In this document: piece by piece, positions 1-9,408 of the stretch | Position numbering within the stretch: position 1 is the stretch's first letter | Layout of the letters: each line of letters opens with the position of its first letter | NCBI GenBank assembly: GCA_020850755.1 | Contig: JADZEB010000011.1 | Span: 231,345 to 295,344 of the forward strand | Reading direction: 5' to 3' | Length of the DNA: 64,000 nucleotides | From: Alphaproteobacteria bacterium | Lineage (GTDB): Bacteria > Pseudomonadota > Alphaproteobacteria > Acetobacterales > Acetobacteraceae | Program-made: the position numbers and the translations under genes | Notes under the pieces: model-generated | Databases searched by the model: none | What the model was told of the DNA's origin: nothing | What the model saw: the letters and a program-made list of their open reading frames with translations, nothing else

Positions 1-1764
1 CTCAAGCTGCCCGAGCCGCTGGTGCCGGCCGATCTGCGCGTCGAGGCGGATGAACGGCTCGGCGCCGATGGCGAGATCGTCACCGCGCTGAACGACGCCG
101 CCATTGCCGCGGTGCTGGACGGCATCGCGCCGATGCAGGTGGAATCGGTCGCGGTCTGTTTCCTGCACGCCTATGTGAATGACGCGCATGAGCGCCAGGT
201 GCGCGATGCGATCAAGGCACGCTTTCCCAACATCGCCGTCTCGGTCTCCTCGGGCATCGCGCGCGAGATCCGCGAGTTCGAGCGCATGTCCACCACCGCC
301 GCCTCGGCCTATGTCCAGCCGCTGGTCGATCGCTACATGACCGCGCTCGATGGCCGCATGCAGCATGCCGGCGTGCCCGGGCCCTTGCGCATCATGGTTT
401 CCTCGGGCGGCTTCACCTCGGCCAAGGCGGCGGCCGAGGTGCCGATCCTGCTGCTCGAATCCGGCCCTGCCGGCGGCGTGCTTTCGGCCGTGAACACCGC
501 GCTCCAGGCCGGCATCCAGGATCTGCTCGCCTTCGACATGGGCGGCACCACGGCCAAGGCCTGCGTCACCGTGGACGGCCAGCCCTCGCTCGCCCACAGC
601 TTCGAGGCGGCGCGCGTGCACCGCTTCAAGAAGGGCTCGGGCCTGCCGGTGCTGATCCCCTCGATCGACCTGATCGAGATCGGCGCCGGCGGCGGCTCGA
701 TCGCGCGGATCAACAATCTCGGCCTGCTCAATGTCGGCCCGGAAAGCTCGGGCGCGCAGCCGGGCCCGGCCTGCTACGGCCAGGGCGGCGAGGAGGCCAC
801 CGTCACCGACGCCGACCTCGTGCTCGGCTATCTCAATGCCGACAACTTCCTGGGCGGCGAGATGAAGCTGAGGAAGGACCTGGCCGAGGCGGCGCTGAAG
901 CGGCTGGCCGACAAGCTCAACATGTCGGTGACCGATGTCGCCTACGGCATCCACAACATCGTCAACGAGAACATGGCCGCGGCCGCGCGCGTGCATGTGG
1001 CCGAGAAGGGCTACGATCCGCGCCGCTTCACCCTGGTGGGCACGGGCGGCGCCGGGCCGGTGCATGTGGTGGAGGTTGCGCGCAAGCTCGGCCTCAAGCG
1101 CGTGCTCTGCACCATCGCCGCCGGCGCGGGCTCCTGCCTCGGCCTGCTCGCGGCCCCGGCGCGCGTCGATCGCTCCTTCTCGCGGCCGCAGATCATCGCC
1201 GACGTGGACTGGGCCGAGGTCGGCGGCACGCTTTCGGGCCTGCGCAAGGATGCCGAGCGCGAGCTGGCCGGCGCCGGCGCGGGCGACAAGGTGGGCTGGT
1301 TCCTCTCCTGCGAGATGCGCTATGCCGGCCAGGGCCACAATGTGACGGCGACCATGGCCTGGCCGAAGAGCTTCGATGCCAAGCTTGCGCCCGCCTTCAT
1401 CAAGCTGTTCGAGGGCGAGTATCAGCGCCTCTATGGCCAGCTCGTGCCGGGCGGCACGCCGCAGGCGATCACCTGGCGCATCACCGGCCGCTCCGACGTC
1501 AAGACGCGCGGCTTCGCCTGGGGCGACGATCGCACCGCGCAGCAGAAGAAGAACGCCGCCCCCGCCTCGAAGCGGCCGATCTGGCTGCCGCTCAAGAAGG
1601 CCTATGGCACGGTGCCGGTCTATGACCGCTACTCGCTCGCGGCCGGCACCAGGCTGGCCGGTCCGCTGATCCTGGAGGAGCGCGAGAGCACGATCGTGGT
1701 GCCGGTGCCCTCTGCCGTGACGATCCTCAAGGACCTGACCGTATCGGTGGAACTCAAGGGCTAG
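1..1764 (+). CDS. Hydantoinase A / 5-oxoprolinase family protein, 3' part (5' end outside window)
   Basis: Frame 1 is open from the first base (LKLPEPLVPADLR...), so the true start lies upstream; the GTG at 22 is internal. The visible ~587 residues have the HyuA/oxoprolinase layout: the SGIAREIREFERMSTT segment, a glycine-rich LLLESGPAGG, the actin-like ATPase signature FDMGGTTAKAC near base 535, IEIGAGGGSIA, and GTGGAGPVHVVEVARKLG. The C-terminal Hydant_A_C part ends with LILEERESTIVVPVPS, as in family members. HyuA subunits use ATP to hydrolyse cyclic amides (hydantoins, 5-oxoproline) together with HyuB. No hyuB follows here, so a partner would lie upstream. A second hyuA at 27543 is clearly paralogous. 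The exact substrate cannot be told. Confidence 0.93.
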   Translation, partial: LKLPEPLVPADLRVEADERLGADGEIVTALNDAAIAAVLDGIAPMQVESVAVCFLHAYVNDAHERQVRDAIKARFPNIAVSVSSGIAREIREFERMSTTAASAYVQPLVDRYMTALDGRMQHAGVPGPLRIMVSSGGFTSAKAAAEVPILLLESGPAGGVLSAVNTALQAGIQDLLAFDMGGTTAKACVTVDGQPSLAHSFEAARVHRFKKGSGLPVLIPSIDLIEIGAGGGSIARINNLGLLNVGPESSGAQPGPACYGQGGEEATVTDADLVLGYLNADNFLGGEMKLRKDLAEAALKRLADKLNMSVTDVAYGIHNIVNENMAAAARVHVAEKGYDPRRFTLVGTGGAGPVHVVEVARKLGLKRVLCTIAAGAGSCLGLLAAPARVDRSFSRPQIIADVDWAEVGGTLSGLRKDAERELAGAGAGDKVGWFLSCEMRYAGQGHNVTATMAWPKSFDAKLAPAFIKLFEGEYQRLYGQLVPGGTPQAITWRITGRSDVKTRGFAWGDDRTAQQKKNAAPASKRPIWLPLKKAYGTVPVYDRYSLAAGTRLAGPLILEERESTIVVPVPSAVTILKDLTVSVELKG

Positions 1765-1984
1765 CCGGGCGCTTCCACCCGTCCCGGCCGCGCCGCGCGG
1801 CGGTCCGGCCGGCTCGGACCTGCAGCCGGCCAAGGCGGGCGCGAGACCCGCCGCACCGCACCGGGCGCGACCTGCCACGGTTCCGTCACAGGGCGGCATC
1901 AGAGTAGGCGGCAAGGCGGCGCCCGTCGGGAGGGTTCCGCGCTCCACCCGCCCGCATGGGACCTGAAGGGAGGCCCATGCCACG

Positions 1985-4387
1985 ATGACCAGCAGTGAAA
2001 CGCGCGGCGCGGCCGATGCCGGGCGCGCCCGTGGCCCGCTTGCAGCCGCGCCCGCGGCCATGCCGGACGGCGCGGCGCGCGAGACCGGCTCGGCCGATGC
2101 GATCGTGATGGGGGCGCTTGCCGCCGCCTTCTTCGCCTCGGGCTTCGCCGCCCTCCTCTACCAGACCATCTGGCAGCGCATGCTCGGCATGTTCGCCGGC
2201 TCGGACGCCGTCACCGCCGCGATCGTGGTCGGCGCCTTCCTGCTCGGGCTCGGGCTCGGCTCGCTCGCCGCCTCGCTGTTCGTCGATCGGCTGGGCATGC
2301 GCAAGGCGGCGCTCGGCTTCGCCGCCTGCGAGGTGGTGGTGGCCGGCTTCGCCCTGCTCAGCCGCCCGTTCCTCTACGACCTGGTGGTGGAGCGGCTGGG
2401 GCCACTGCTCACCAGCCGCTGGGAGGTGTTCGGCGTCTGCTTCCTCGGCCTGCTGGCGCCGACGCTGATGATGGGCCTGTCCCTGCCGCTCCTGAGCAAG
2501 GCGGTGGTGGCGCGCATCGAAAGCGCGGCGAGCCGCATCGGCCTGCTCTACGGCATCAACACGGCGGCGGCGGGGTTGGGCGCCCTGGTCGGCGGCTGGT
2601 ACATCATCGGCACGATCGGCTTCGAGAGCGCGCTCTGGCTCGGCGCCCTGCTCAACCTGCTTGCCGGCGTGCTGGCGGTGCTGATCCTGCCGCTGCTGCC
2701 GCGCGCCGAGCCGGCCGCCTCGGCGCCGGCCGCCGCCGCGGCTGCGCAAGCGCATGACGCACGGCCGGCACCCGCCCGCGCCGAGGCGGCCGGCTTCGGC
2801 CTCGGCACCTGGACGGTGCTGGTCTTCGCCTCGGGCTTCTTCATCGTCGCGCTCGAGATCCTGTGGGTGCGCATCCTGGGCATGACGGCGCAGGCCAACG
2901 CCTATGTCTTCTCGCTGATCCTCGGCGTGTTCCTGCTGGCCGACGGGCTCGGCGTGGTCGCCGGCTCGCGCTGGGTGAAGCGACTCGACGATACGCGCGG
3001 CCCCTTCTTCCTGGTGCAGGGCTGGGCGGCGGTCTACGCGCTCCTGTCGCTGGTGGCGCTCTGGCTCGCCTATGACTGGGCGCCCTTTGCCGCCGTGCTC
3101 GGCGTCGACCAGCCGCGCATGCACTTCCCCGCGCTCTGGTGGGTGATCCTGCTGGTGGTGCTGATCGTCGCCCCGCCCGCCTATCTGCTCGGCCTCTCCT
3201 TCCCGCTGGTGCAGAAGGCGGTGCAGCGCGACCTGTCCTCGATCGGCTATCGCGTCGGGCTGGTGCAGCTCGGCAACATCATCGGCAACGCGGCCGGTTC
3301 CCTGTTCGCCGGCCTTGTCTCGCTGCACTGGCTCGGCAGCGCCGGCACCGCCCGGTTGGTGGGGGCGCTTGCCCTCGTGCTGCTGCTGTTCTGGCTGTGG
3401 CAGGCCGTGGCGCGCGAGCGCGCGCCCGCCGCCCGCCATGCCCAGGCGCTGGCGGTGGCCGCGGTGCTGGCGGTGGCGGTGCTCGCCTTCCCCTCGAACC
3501 GCGCCTTCTGGTTCGGCGTCCATGCCGTCAAGCCGCACCAGACCGGCATCCTGGCCGAGGACCGCTCGGGCGTGACCCTGATGCGCATCGAGAACGGCCG
3601 CGGCCCGATGTTCATCGCGGGCTTCGCCCAGTCGCGCGTGCCGCCCTGGCCGATCCACTACCTGCTCGGCGCGCTCGGCCCCGCCATCCACCCGAAACCG
3701 GAGGAGGTGATGCTGATCGGCGTCGCCGCCGCCGGCACGCCCTATGCGGCGGGCCTGCACCCGGCGACGCGCCATGTGCATGCGGTCGAGCTGGTGGCAC
3801 CGGTCTATACCGCGCTGCGCGACTATGCCGCGCAGCATCCGGAATCGCTGGTCGGGCGCATGCTCGCCGATCCGCGCTACCGGCTGAGCATCGGCGATGG
3901 CCGGCACGAGGTATTCGTCTCCGGCCGCCGCTACGACGTGATCGAGGCGGATGCGATCCTGCCCAACGCCTCGCATAGCGGGATGCTCTACTCGGTCGAG
4001 TTCCTGCGCCTGGTGCGCGCCGCGCTCAAGCCCGGCGGGATCTATGTGCAGTGGGCGCCCACCGCGCGCGTGGCGGAAAGCTTCATGAGCGTCTTCCCGC
4101 ATGGCGTGCTGGTGCGCCCGGCCTCGATCCTGGTCGGCAGCGACCGGCCGGTGCCGTTCGACGCGGCGGCCGTGCTGACGCGCCTGACCTCGCCCGAGGG
4201 GCGGGCCTATGCGGCGCCGGCGGCGGTCGACCTTCCCGCCTACGCGCGCGAGATTGCCGGCCCGCACCTGGTATGGGCCCCGGACACGCCGCGCCCGACC
4301 GGGGACGTGAACACCGATCTGTGGCCGCGGGACGAATATTACCTCAACAACCCGGTGCGCGGCGCCCACGAGGTGCGCCTGCCCTGA
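1985..4387 (+). CDS. Fused membrane / spermidine-synthase-like protein
   Basis: An 800-residue protein. After about 35 polar residues come many hydrophobic helices up to about residue 490, then a soluble C-terminal domain resembling the Rossmann domain of spermidine synthases. In that domain [14 protein letters not shown] sits where the SAM/dcSAM glycine loop belongs, [10 protein letters not shown] carries the acidic residue after beta-2, and IGDGRHEVF and [11 protein letters not shown] follow. The loop is degenerate compared with the usual GGGDG-type loop, so aminopropyl transfer is doubtful. Proteins of this MFS-spermidine-synthase fusion type are widespread and mostly uncharacterised. The start ATG at 1985 precedes the first helix; a long antisense open frame (1886-4369) is only a codon-bias shadow. 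It stands alone between hyuA and nfu. Confidence 0.85.
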   Translation: MTSSETRGAADAGRARGPLAAAPAAMPDGAARETGSADAIVMGALAAAFFASGFAALLYQTIWQRMLGMFAGSDAVTAAIVVGAFLLGLGLGSLAASLFVDRLGMRKAALGFAACEVVVAGFALLSRPFLYDLVVERLGPLLTSRWEVFGVCFLGLLAPTLMMGLSLPLLSKAVVARIESAASRIGLLYGINTAAAGLGALVGGWYIIGTIGFESALWLGALLNLLAGVLAVLILPLLPRAEPAASAPAAAAAAQAHDARPAPARAEAAGFGLGTWTVLVFASGFFIVALEILWVRILGMTAQANAYVFSLILGVFLLADGLGVVAGSRWVKRLDDTRGPFFLVQGWAAVYALLSLVALWLAYDWAPFAAVLGVDQPRMHFPALWWVILLVVLIVAPPAYLLGLSFPLVQKAVQRDLSSIGYRVGLVQLGNIIGNAAGSLFAGLVSLHWLGSAGTARLVGALALVLLLFWLWQAVARERAPAARHAQALAVAAVLAVAVLAFPSNRAFWFGVHAVKPHQTGILAEDRSGVTLMRIENGRGPMFIAGFAQSRVPPWPIHYLLGALGPAIHPKPEEVMLIGVAAAGTPYAAGLHPATRHVHAVELVAPVYTALRDYAAQHPESLVGRMLADPRYRLSIGDGRHEVFVSGRRYDVIEADAILPNASHSGMLYSVEFLRLVRAALKPGGIYVQWAPTARVAESFMSVFPHGVLVRPASILVGSDRPVPFDAAAVLTRLTSPEGRAYAAPAAVDLPAYAREIAGPHLVWAPDTPRPTGDVNTDLWPRDEYYLNNPVRGAHEVRLP

Positions 4388-4506
4388 GCCGCAGCCGTCC
4401 CGGGCCGCGCAAGGCGTGACCGGGCCGAGGCTTGACCGCCGCCCGAAAAGGTCCCACTTGAAGGGCGAATGCGCACCCCGATCCGGGCCCGCGCGGAGGA
4501 CCCGCC

Positions 4507-5070
4507 ATGTTCATCGAGACCGAAGGCACGCCGAACCCGGCCACGCTCAAATTCCTGCCCGGCCGCACCGTGATGGAAGCCGGTACGGCCGACTTCGCCG
4601 AGCCCGCCCTGGCCGATCGCTCGCCCTTGGCACGTGCGGTGTTCGCGCTGCCGGGCGTGCGCCGCGTGTTCCTCGGCTCGGACTTCATCACCGTGACCAA
4701 GGACGAGGCGACCGAGTGGATGGCGCTCAAGCCGCAGGTGCTGGGCGCGATCATGGAGCATTTCATGTCTGGCCGCCCGGTCTTCGAGGGCGAGGAGCCG
4801 GGCGCGGCCGAGGACGAGGAGGAATTCGCCCCCGAGCATGCCGAGGTGGTGGCCCAGATCAAGGAGCTGCTCGACACGCGCGTGCGTCCGGCGGTGGCCG
4901 GCGATGGCGGGGACATCCAGTTCCGCAAGTTCGAGGATGGCGTCGTCTATCTGCGCATGCAGGGCGCCTGCTCGGGCTGCCCCTCCTCGCGCGCGACGCT
5001 CAAGCACGGGATCGAGAACCTGTTGCGCCACTACATCCCGGAAGTGCGCCAGGTCCAGCCGGCCGAATAG
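4507..5070 (+). CDS. NifU/Nfu-type iron-sulfur cluster scaffold protein
   Basis: 187 residues with two domains. The N-terminal Nfu_N domain starts [19 protein letters not shown] and runs to about residue 90; an acidic linker is followed by the NifU-like C-terminal domain. The latter carries the cluster-binding CxxC (C155 and C158 in GACSGCPSS) and the family motif [10 protein letters not shown]. The length matches Nfu proteins of alphaproteobacteria. These carry assembled 4Fe-4S clusters to apo-enzymes in the cytoplasm. The ATG at 4507 follows a GCGGAGGA ribosome-binding site. The nearest neighbour downstream is a nitroreductase-family gene 131 bp away, probably not functionally linked. Confidence 0.95.
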   Translation: MFIETEGTPNPATLKFLPGRTVMEAGTADFAEPALADRSPLARAVFALPGVRRVFLGSDFITVTKDEATEWMALKPQVLGAIMEHFMSGRPVFEGEEPGAAEDEEEFAPEHAEVVAQIKELLDTRVRPAVAGDGGDIQFRKFEDGVVYLRMQGACSGCPSSRATLKHGIENLLRHYIPEVRQVQPAE

Positions 5071-5201
5071 CCCCCGCCCGCCGCCGCTTTCCGCACCGCG
5101 GATGGATTCCCGGATCGCGATTGGATAGAAGCAGGGCCGGCGCGCCCGCATGCCGCACGCCGCCGGCAGCCGTGCCGTGCTCGCAACGGAGACCCGCCGC
5201 T

Positions 5202-5783
5202 ATGCTCTCGCCCGAGGCGCTCGACACCATCTTCCGCACCGCGCGCACCTACAACAAGTTCCAGGCCCGCCCGGTTTCCGACCAGACGCTGCGCGACCTG
5301 TTCGACCTCCTGAAGATGGGGCCCACCTCGGCCAACAGTTCGCCCGCGCGCTTCGTGTTCGTGCAGAGCCCGGACGCCAAGGCCAGGCTCAAGCCCGCGC
5401 TCTCCGCCGGCAACATGGAAAAGACCATGCGCGCGCCGATCACCGCGATCGTCGGCTACGACACGGCCTTCTACGACCATCTGCCGCGCCTTTTCCCGCA
5501 CGCCGATGCGCGCTCCTGGTTCGCCGGCAACGAGAAGCTGGCCGAGGCCACCGCCTTCCGCAACGGCACGCTGCAGGGCGCTTACCTGATCATCGCCGCG
5601 CGCGCGGTGGGGCTCGATTGCGGGCCGATGAGCGGCTTCAACAACGCGCTGGTGGACGAGGCCTTCTTCGCCGGCACCGGCACGAAGTCGAACTTCCTGG
5701 TCAATCTCGGCTATGGCGATCCCGAGGGCCTGTTCCCGCGCAATCCGCGCTTCGCCTTCGACGAGGCGTGCCGGATCGTCTAG
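5202..5783 (+). CDS. Nitroreductase family protein, malonic semialdehyde reductase (RutE) type
   Basis: 193 residues, close to the usual length of RutE/HadB proteins. Recognisable are [14 protein letters not shown] at the N-terminus, [19 protein letters not shown] (FMN phosphate and substrate contact), the central [19 protein letters not shown] helix, and the C-terminal [17 protein letters not shown]. The family uses FMN and NAD(P)H; RutE reduces malonic semialdehyde in pyrimidine degradation, but no rut genes are nearby, so the substrate is open. The ATG at 5202 begins the homologous region; the same frame is open far upstream but that part is not RutE-like. The TAG stop lies inside the CTAG that begins a 130-bp repeat. 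Confidence 0.88.
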   Translation: MLSPEALDTIFRTARTYNKFQARPVSDQTLRDLFDLLKMGPTSANSSPARFVFVQSPDAKARLKPALSAGNMEKTMRAPITAIVGYDTAFYDHLPRLFPHADARSWFAGNEKLAEATAFRNGTLQGAYLIIAARAVGLDCGPMSGFNNALVDEAFFAGTGTKSNFLVNLGYGDPEGLFPRNPRFAFDEACRIV

Positions 5784-5909
5784 GCCACGGTCCGTTCGGC
5801 TTGGATCAGCCGAACGGAGGCGTGCCCGAGGTCACTCATGGTTTGCGGGCAGCCTGGTCCGATCTGGTGGAACCGTGCCGCGGTTCCGCCAAACCGGATG
5901 CTGCTCTAG
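5780..5909. repeat. 130-bp CTAG-bounded palindromic element, copy 1
   Basis: This stretch matches 27313-27442 and 35023-35152 over its full 130 bp and begins and ends with CTAG. The first half is a hairpin of the type CCGTTCGGCT / AGCCGAACGG; the second half is an imperfect TCCGATCTGGTGGA...-based hairpin around GCGG. The first CTAG supplies the TAG stop of the nitroreductase gene, and the last supplies the TAG stop of the leftward glycosyltransferase-like gene. This copy is more diverged than copies 2 and 3 (for example GCCACGG instead of GGCACGTT). Confidence 0.85.
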
Positions 5910-7750
5910 CCGGCCGGGTCCATCGCAAGCGCCAGAGGCCCGGCCGCCGCGAGCGTATCGGGCGCGGGCGGGCCGATATGGGCGGCGAGCAGGCGCGCGC
6001 GCGCCGCGGCGATGTCGGGCGCGTCGAAATCAAGCAGCGCGCCGCGTCCCGCCGCCAGCAATTCGCGCAAGGCGCGCCCGCCCCCCGCCGCCGCAACCGC
6101 GAAGGGCAGGTGGTGCAGGCAGGGAAAGCCCGACCAGCCGGCAAGGTCGGCGCGTCCGGGCGGGGCGATGAAGATGCAGCTCCGCCGCAGCACGACGCTT
6201 TCCAGCACCGCCGTGCCCCCGGCCGAGATCACCAGGTCGGCCCGCTCGATCGCATCGAGCAGCGCGCCGGTTTCCACCTCCACGCTCGCCCCGGTGGCGC
6301 GCGCGAAGCGCAGGGCGGCGGCGCGATACCAGCCGGGCGCATGCGCGCGCGGATGCGGCTTGATCGCGAGCGTCGCCGCCGCCCCCGGCCAGGCCGTCCG
6401 CAACAGTTCCAGCATGTCGGCCTCGCGGTCGGGGTGGAAGGTCGCGGTCTCGGTCGAGTTGGCGCGCGTGGCGTAGAGGACGCGCAGGCCGGCGCGCTCG
6501 GGCGCGGGCGTGGCGCGGGCCGCGCGCGCCACGAGCCCCGGATGGCCCGCCACCGCAAGCGCGATGCGCCCGCGCCCGTGCCGGCGCAGGAAGGCCGCGC
6601 CCGCCGGCCCCCAGACGCGGTATTCGTCCGCCGCCGCGCCGTCGAGATTGAGCGGCTCGGAGAAGGCGCCGTGCTGGATGCAGGCCACCATCACGCCGCG
6701 CGCGCGCGCGGCGAAAGCGAGCAGGCGCAACGACGGCTCGATGTCGTTGGAGAGCAGAAGCCGCACCGGGCGGACGCGATCGAGCAGCGCCTCGGCGGCG
6801 ACGAGCAGGCGCAGGCCGGTGCGCGCCTCGGTCGCCACCAGCGCGGCCAGCACCCGCCCGGTGCGCGTGGCAGGCAGGATCGCGGCGGCGCGCGCGCGCG
6901 GATCGTCGCGCCGGCCGGCGATGGCAAGGCCGAGCCAGCGCCGCAAGGGGCGCGGGCGCAGGCCGAGATGCTCCAGGAACAGCGGCGCGAAGCCGGGCCG
7001 CCCCGCGCGCAGGGGCGCCAAGTGGCTCGCCTGGTGGCGGCGCAGGAAGAAGGCCGTGTCGGAGGCGTCCGCGGCCCCCGGCGCCGGCAGGTGCGCGGCA
7101 ATGCGCGCCGAGGTCTCGGCCAGCGTCGCGGCCGGGCGGATCGGCGCGGCGCGGGCGCCGGTGCGCCAGCGCCACGCCGCCTCCAGCGCGAGCGAGCCGA
7201 GCGCGGCCAGCAGCGGTCGCGCCAGCACCGCGTCGCGCAGCCGCGCGCGCCATGCGCCGGCCGGAGCGATGCGGCGCAGTCCCGCCAGGCGCACCGCGAT
7301 CCCGCCCGCCAGCAGCAAGGGCGCCATGCGCCGGACCGCATCGCGATCGCCCGCCAGCAGCACGCACCGCGCGCCCGCGCTCTCCAGCGCCGCGAGCAGC
7401 TTCAGCGCCTGCGCCAGCCGCGTCGAGGCGGCCCGCATGCCGCCAAGCAGGGCGGCGCGGCGCGCCCCTTCGGCGCGGTCGGTCGCGGCGAGAGCGGCGC
7501 GCTCCCGCGCGGCATCGGCGGCGAGCAGGGCGGACATCGCCTCGGCATCGATTTCGGCAAGCGCCTCGGGCGCCAGCAGGTCATGCACGGCGCGAAAGCC
7601 CGGCAGGCGGCGATCGCTCAGGCGCGGCAGGTGCGCAAAGCGTGCGGCCAGGCGCGCGGCATGGGTGGCGAGCAGCGCCTCGGTGCCGGCCGCGAAAGGC
7701 ACGGCGGGGCCGAGCAGCAGCAGCACCTCGGGGCGGGCGGGCGCGTTCAT
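5906..7750 (-). CDS. Surface polysaccharide glycosyltransferase-like protein (GT-B / CDP-glycerol-transferase-like)
   Basis: 614 residues starting MNAPARPEVLLLLGP. No close family name can be given from sequence alone. The C-terminal 250 residues resemble nucleotide-sugar-binding GT-B domains of capsule or polysaccharide enzymes: QHGAFSEPLNLDG, WGPAGAAFLRRHGRG, LAIKPHPRAHAPGWYR and the late ISAGGTAVLESVVLRRSCI segment. The start codon overlaps the stop of the upstream flippase gene as ATGA, so the two are translationally coupled. It therefore probably builds or modifies the same surface glycan that the flippase exports. The stop lies in the terminal CTAG of repeat copy 1. Confidence 0.7.
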   Translation of the reverse strand: MNAPARPEVLLLLGPAVPFAAGTEALLATHAARLAARFAHLPRLSDRRLPGFRAVHDLLAPEALAEIDAEAMSALLAADAARERAALAATDRAEGARRAALLGGMRAASTRLAQALKLLAALESAGARCVLLAGDRDAVRRMAPLLLAGGIAVRLAGLRRIAPAGAWRARLRDAVLARPLLAALGSLALEAAWRWRTGARAAPIRPAATLAETSARIAAHLPAPGAADASDTAFFLRRHQASHLAPLRAGRPGFAPLFLEHLGLRPRPLRRWLGLAIAGRRDDPRARAAAILPATRTGRVLAALVATEARTGLRLLVAAEALLDRVRPVRLLLSNDIEPSLRLLAFAARARGVMVACIQHGAFSEPLNLDGAAADEYRVWGPAGAAFLRRHGRGRIALAVAGHPGLVARAARATPAPERAGLRVLYATRANSTETATFHPDREADMLELLRTAWPGAAATLAIKPHPRAHAPGWYRAAALRFARATGASVEVETGALLDAIERADLVISAGGTAVLESVVLRRSCIFIAPPGRADLAGWSGFPCLHHLPFAVAAAGGGRALRELLAAGRGALLDFDAPDIAAARARLLAAHIGPPAPDTLAAAGPLALAMDPAG

Positions 7751-9276
7751 GCGGCAGGCGCGCGGGCGCGGGCACGCAAGGCGGCCACGCCATCGGCGAG
7801 CAATGCGGCGCCGCGCACGCCGCCGAGCGCCAGCGCCAGCCCCGCCGGCATCGCCACCACCAGCAGCGCGAGCCCGGCCGCGCCGCGCGCGAGCAGGCTC
7901 TCGCCGGCGGCGAAGGGCAGCAGCGCCGCCGCGAGCAGAAGTGCCGCCACGCCGCCATGGGCCAGCAAGGCGGCGCGGATGCCGGCCCGCGCCACATCCG
8001 GCGCCAGCGCGCCGGCACGATAGCCGCGCACGAGGCAGGCAAGACCCGCGACCAGCCAGCCGGCCGCCGGCACGAGCGCCAGCCCCGCCAGCGGGCCGGC
8101 CGGCAAGGGCAGCGCCAGGCAGGCGAGCGCCGTCACGCCCAGGCGGGCGAGCAGCAGGCCCGTCGTCGCCCAGGGCCGCTCGGCGGCATAGAGGGCGAAG
8201 CGCAGCACGGCGGGCGCGGCCAGCGGCAGGTGCAGCGCGGCCAGCGCCAGCGCCAGGGCGGCGGGGGCGAAGGCCGCGCCGCCCAGCAGCCGCGCGGCGA
8301 TCCCCGGCAGCGCCGCCAGCGGCAGGCCGAGCAGCGCCGCCAGCGCCAGCATGCTGCGCCAGGCGTCCTCCAGCGCGCGCGACTCGGCCTCGGCACCCTG
8401 GCCGCGCGCGGCGCTGATGCGCGAGAGGAACAGCTTCTCGGGCCCCGCGGCGAGCTGCCACAGCCGCGCCGCGGTGCCGAGCGCGAAACCGACCAGCCCG
8501 ACCGCCTCGGCCGGCAGGCGCGCGCCCGCCACCAGCAGCGGCAGCTGCACCGCCGCCTGGTTGAGCAGGTGGTTCACCGTCATCGGCGCGCCGAAGCCGA
8601 CAAGCCGCGCGGGCGGCACGCGCCGCGACGAGCCGGGCTCCGCCGCCTCGCGGGCGAGGGCGCGCCAGCGCCGCCAGGCAAGCGGCGCCCCGGCCAGCGG
8701 CGCGGCGCGCAGCAGCACCACCCAGCCGAGCGGGCCGAGATTGCCCGCCACCACCAGGAGCGCCGCGGCCGGCAGGGCGATCGCCTCGGCCGCGCCCTGG
8801 CGGAAGCTCGCGCGCCAGTCGGACAGGCCGAGCAGCGCCGGCTGGTCGAGCGGACCCACCGCCTGCACCGCGACCGACACCAGCGCCAGCGCCCGCAGCA
8901 TGGGCGCCAGCGCGGGCATCGCGTAGGCGCCGGCGAGTGGCGCCGCCGCGAGCCAAAGCAGCGCCGCCGCCAGCACCGCCGAGGCGGTGGCCAGAGCCCA
9001 GGCGTCGCGCAGCAGGCGGCGCGCCGTCCCGGCCCTTCCGGCGGCTGGCAGACCGGCAAGGTGGGTCTGCACCGCCGCGCCGAGCTGCCGCCGGGCGAGC
9101 TGGGCGATCGCGAACAGGGCCAGCGTCAGCGCCGCCTCGCCCCAGGCGGCGGGGCCGAGATGGCGCAGCACCACAGCCTCGGCCGCCAGCCCGCAGGCGG
9201 CGCGCAGGACGGTGCCCCCGCCGAGCCAGCCGAGCGGGCGGAGCAGGCCGGACTCGGCGCGGGCGCCCACAACCAT
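7747..9276 (-). CDS. Polysaccharide flippase, Wzx/MATE-like (oligosaccharide flippase family)
   Basis: 509 residues from the chosen ATG (MVVGARAESGLLRPLG). It is almost entirely hydrophobic, with about 12-14 membrane segments. The opening GGGTVLRAACGLAAEAVVLRHLGPAAWGE-type pattern is the usual Wzx start: first helix, then a short loop containing LGP. These proteins flip lipid-linked oligosaccharide repeat units across the inner membrane. Upstream ATGs at 9291 and 9303 are in frame, but they fall in or before a palindrome that looks like part of the divergent promoter, hence the shorter call. It is coupled to the following glycosyltransferase-like gene and divergent from a Wzz-like gene. Confidence 0.85.
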   Translation of the reverse strand: MVVGARAESGLLRPLGWLGGGTVLRAACGLAAEAVVLRHLGPAAWGEAALTLALFAIAQLARRQLGAAVQTHLAGLPAAGRAGTARRLLRDAWALATASAVLAAALLWLAAAPLAGAYAMPALAPMLRALALVSVAVQAVGPLDQPALLGLSDWRASFRQGAAEAIALPAAALLVVAGNLGPLGWVVLLRAAPLAGAPLAWRRWRALAREAAEPGSSRRVPPARLVGFGAPMTVNHLLNQAAVQLPLLVAGARLPAEAVGLVGFALGTAARLWQLAAGPEKLFLSRISAARGQGAEAESRALEDAWRSMLALAALLGLPLAALPGIAARLLGGAAFAPAALALALAALHLPLAAPAVLRFALYAAERPWATTGLLLARLGVTALACLALPLPAGPLAGLALVPAAGWLVAGLACLVRGYRAGALAPDVARAGIRAALLAHGGVAALLLAAALLPFAAGESLLARGAAGLALLVVAMPAGLALALGGVRGAALLADGVAALRARARAPAA

Positions 9277-9282
9277 TGAGCG

Positions 9283-9302
9283 TGTGTTCATACTCGAACA
9301 CA
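9283..9302. promoter_or_regulatory. Candidate operator palindrome in divergent promoter
   Basis: TGTGTTC and its complement GAACACA are separated by six bases (ATACTC). This is an AT-richer spot in very GC-rich DNA, between the leftward flippase and the rightward Wzz-like gene. The position suits a repressor or activator site that controls both directions. No family can be assigned. Confidence 0.4.
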
Positions 9303-9408
9303 TACAACGGTAGTGGCAAGCGGCGGGTTAACCGGGACGAATCGCCCGGAGAGACCCGCGCCGCCGCCGGATCTTGCAGCCCGCGCCGAGGGGAGCGCCG
9401 AGCAGCCG

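Noticed and set aside
1886..4369. 827-residue leftward open frame opposite the fused membrane protein
   Set aside because: Composition is His/Arg/Gly/Gln-rich with no domain; it is the antisense shadow of a high-GC gene, and the rightward product has helices and a known fold.
4416..5201. N-terminal extension of the nitroreductase frame
   Set aside because: The frame is open far upstream but overlaps the nfu gene in another frame and is not nitroreductase-like; ATG 5202 begins the conserved domain.
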